NCBI RefSeq assembly: GCF_039908645.1
Contig: NZ_CP150917.1
Span: forward strand, 3,111,501 to 3,175,500
Length of the DNA: 64,000 nt
Origin: Pseudomonas helvetica
GTDB lineage: Bacteria > Pseudomonadota > Gammaproteobacteria > Pseudomonadales > Pseudomonadaceae
Direction: 5' to 3'
The position numbers and the translations under genes are program-made. The notes beneath the pieces were generated by a model that searched no databases, had not been told where the DNA came from, and saw only the letters and a program-made list of their open reading frames with translations. Below are positions 62,300-64,000 of this stretch, one piece after another; position 1 is the first letter of the stretch, and every line of letters starts with the position of its first letter.

Positions 62300-63569
62300 A
62301 TGAAAAAATAGTGCTCAAGAGCCCATTTGGCCTCGCTGTCGTGCTCGCATCTTCAAATGTGTTTGCAAGCGGTTTCGCTCTCAATGAACAAAGCGTCAGC
62401 GGGATGGGGGCCGGGTTTGCCGGGCGCTCCTCATCCGCTGAAGATGCGAGCACGGTCTTCGGTAATCCGGCGGGCATGTCTCGATTGAAAAGAGAGCAGG
62501 TCAGCGTGGGCGCGGCGACTCTATTCGCGAAGACCGACATAAGCCAAACCCGCAGTACATTCGGAGGCCAGGAAGACGCGACATGGTGCCAACCACCACA
62601 GTGCCTATGGGTTACTACGTCAAACCCATCGATGAGCATTGGGCGTTCGGTGTAGGCTTTTATGTACCTTTCGGTCTGATGACTGACTACGGCAGCGATT
62701 TTGCCGGGCGTTACTACGCCAACAAAAGTGAGGTCACGACGCTTACGTTCCAGCCCACTATCAGCTATGCCTTTAACGACAAAGTTTCGATCGGGTTCGG
62801 TCCGACTATCAACCGCATCACCGGTGAGCTGTCCGGGATGGTGCCCAATCCACTGAGCCCAGGTCGCAATGACGGAAAACTCAAAAGCACGGGCGATGAC
62901 ACGGCCCTCGGTTTCAACGCCGGTATCCTGGTGCAGGCTACAGACCAAACTCGCTTGGGCATGACTTACCATTCCAAGGTCAGTTACCACTTGGACGCCA
63001 AGACCAAGGTCACCGACGGCATCTTTAGCGTGTTGGGGGTCAGCGGTCGGAGTTATGACGCTTCGCTGGATGTGGATACCCCAGAGTCAGTGGATTTCTC
63101 GGTGACTCATCAGCTCAATAATGACTGGACTCTATATTTGGGGAGTACCTGGACACGCTGGAGTCGCTTTAAAGAATTAACCATCGAGAACACGGGTTTA
63201 CCCCCTTTGTTGAGCGGCTCACTGGGCACTATTACCGAAGAACAGAACTGGCATGATACGTGGGCTCACGCTATCGGCACGGCGTACAAATTGAACAGCC
63301 AATGGGTACTTCGCGCAGGCTTCTCGGTCGACCAGTCGCCCACCAACAACACCAACCGAGGACCACGTATTCCCACGGGCGACCGGAAGGTTATCAGCTT
63401 CGGTGCTGGCTGGACTCCGGCGGACAATGTCACGATCGATGTTGCTTATTCCTACCTATGGGAGGAGAGCGTGCAGATCAACGACGCCTCCGCGAACAGA
63501 GGTGCATACAGTGCCAAATTCAAGAACAGTGCGAACGGGCTCGGTACGTCCGTTAGTTACCGCTTCTAA
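62300..63569 (+). pseudogene. fadL: Frameshifted FadL/OmpP1/TodX-family outer-membrane transporter gene
   Basis: The expected protein (about 423 residues) is in three pieces. ATG AAA AAA TAG at 62300 needs one extra A to run on as MKKIVLKSPFG. Frame one then continues from 62311 (a GTG, possible restart) through signal 'PFGLAVVLASSNVFASG', FALNEQSVSGMGAGFAGR and DASTVFGNPAGMSR. It leaves frame near 62578, where one missing G (GACGCGAC for GACGGCGAC) would join it to the second frame at 62583 (MVPTTTVPMGYYVK, then GWTPADNVTIDVAYSYLW and a C-terminal YRF). FadL proteins import long-chain fatty acids or hydrocarbons. Two single-base losses, one in an A-run, could be sequencing errors as well as real decay. 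Confidence 0.8.
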
Positions 63570-63680
63570 TTGAGTGCTGTTACACGATAAATGTCCTGTC
63601 GGGAGCATGCGTTGCCTCCCGACCTTTAAGAACATATCTCGGGCCTTTCCCCTGAGGTAAAAGGCCCCTTTGTCGCCCCC

Positions 63681-64000
63681 TCAGACTCCCATCACCTGCG
63701 CCATAAGGCTCTGATGAAACCGACGAGGCGTGGCCCAAGTCAAGACAGTAATGGCCTTGTTGCCAAAACCCGGCACCACACTCATGCGTCCGGCTTGCAG
63801 TGCACGGATTCCTGCACGCACGACGGGTTGAGGCTGCATCATCACCATTTTTAAGGCCGGTGTGATCCGTTGCTTGGCGCTTTCTGCAAATCCGGTATCC
63901 GACATTCCTGGGCAGAGTGCGGTAACGACGACGCCGTCTTTTTTCAGTTCGCGATGAAGCGCATCAGAGAAGCGAAGAACATAGGCTTTCGCGGCAGAGT
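63681..64000 (-). CDS. Short-chain dehydrogenase/reductase (3' part, cut by the window edge)
   Basis: About 106 residues of the C-terminal half. The right edge begins in 'SAAKAYVLRFSDALHREL', i.e. the end of the YxxxK catalytic motif (its Tyr is outside the window; the Lys is present). VVVTALCPGMSDTGFAESAK is the PG turn after strand beta-6. The end reads PRRFHQSLMAQVMGV. Classical SDR of the YqjQ/DltE-like group (COG0300 type), where a C-terminal membrane-close helix is common. Substrate unknown. Confidence 0.85.
   Translation of the reverse strand, partial: SAAKAYVLRFSDALHRELKKDGVVVTALCPGMSDTGFAESAKQRITPALKMVMMQPQPVVRAGIRALQAGRMSVVPGFGNKAITVLTWATPRRFHQSLMAQVMGV

Overview
The window reads as chromosome of a fluorescent Pseudomonas (P. 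fluorescens complex). The evidence is GC-rich coding sequence, REP/REPIN repeats of the 'GTGGCGAGGGAGCTTGCTC' type, a DUF6124 gene, a MexEF-OprN-like pump and above all a pseudomonine-type siderophore locus. No rRNA, tRNA, CRISPR array, prophage or intact insertion sequence was seen. The genus call is firm; the species is not determinable from this window alone.

Layout. 1-9 kb: the 3' end of a probable Ldh-family oxidoreductase, a DUF883 protein, a small conserved protein, a LysR regulator divergent from a nitrilase-family amidohydrolase, a GNAT acetyltransferase, a LEA-type lipoprotein, an NCS2 nucleobase permease, a DUF6124 gene with a large potentially structured leader, a WYL-type regulator with an NTF2-like protein, and a ZapE-like ATPase. 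9-14.5 kb: an AraC regulator, two divergent PI-PLC-X-like proteins, a lone glycosyltransferase and a GntR/FCD regulator with two winged helices. 14.5-21 kb: a phosphorelay module made of a 1170-aa hybrid kinase with three receiver domains, a CheR methyltransferase, a receiver-kinase and single-domain response regulators. 21-33 kb: a TPR protein, a FUSC/DUF1656/HlyD efflux operon, a mexEF-oprN-like operon and an MFS transporter. 33-37.4 kb: a periplasmic binding protein coupled to a GAF-GGDEF-EAL protein.

37.6-61 kb is the centrepiece, a complete pseudomonine (salicylate-threonine-histamine siderophore) locus. Divergent operons pmsCEAB (isochorismate synthase, salicyl-AMP ligase with ArCP, histidine decarboxylase, isochorismate-pyruvate lyase) and pmsD-pmsF (Cy-Cy-A NRPS with a carrier domain that has lost its serine; histamine N-monooxygenase) share a Fur-box promoter region. 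pmsG (PCP-C) converges on pmsF. Next come an ECF sigma factor without a FecR partner, two half-size ABC exporters, a FecCD-type uptake system (two permeases, ATPase, lipoprotein) and a TonB-dependent receptor without a signalling domain. A 35-bp element repeated upstream of the exporter/uptake operon and of the receptor is a candidate promoter for the local ECF sigma factor. This would split control: Fur for biosynthesis and sigma, sigma for transport.

61-64 kb: a truncated REPIN next to a gene remnant, a TetR regulator, a frameshifted FadL-type outer-membrane protein gene sharing an apparent operator with the TetR gene, and the 3' part of a short-chain dehydrogenase gene running off the right edge.
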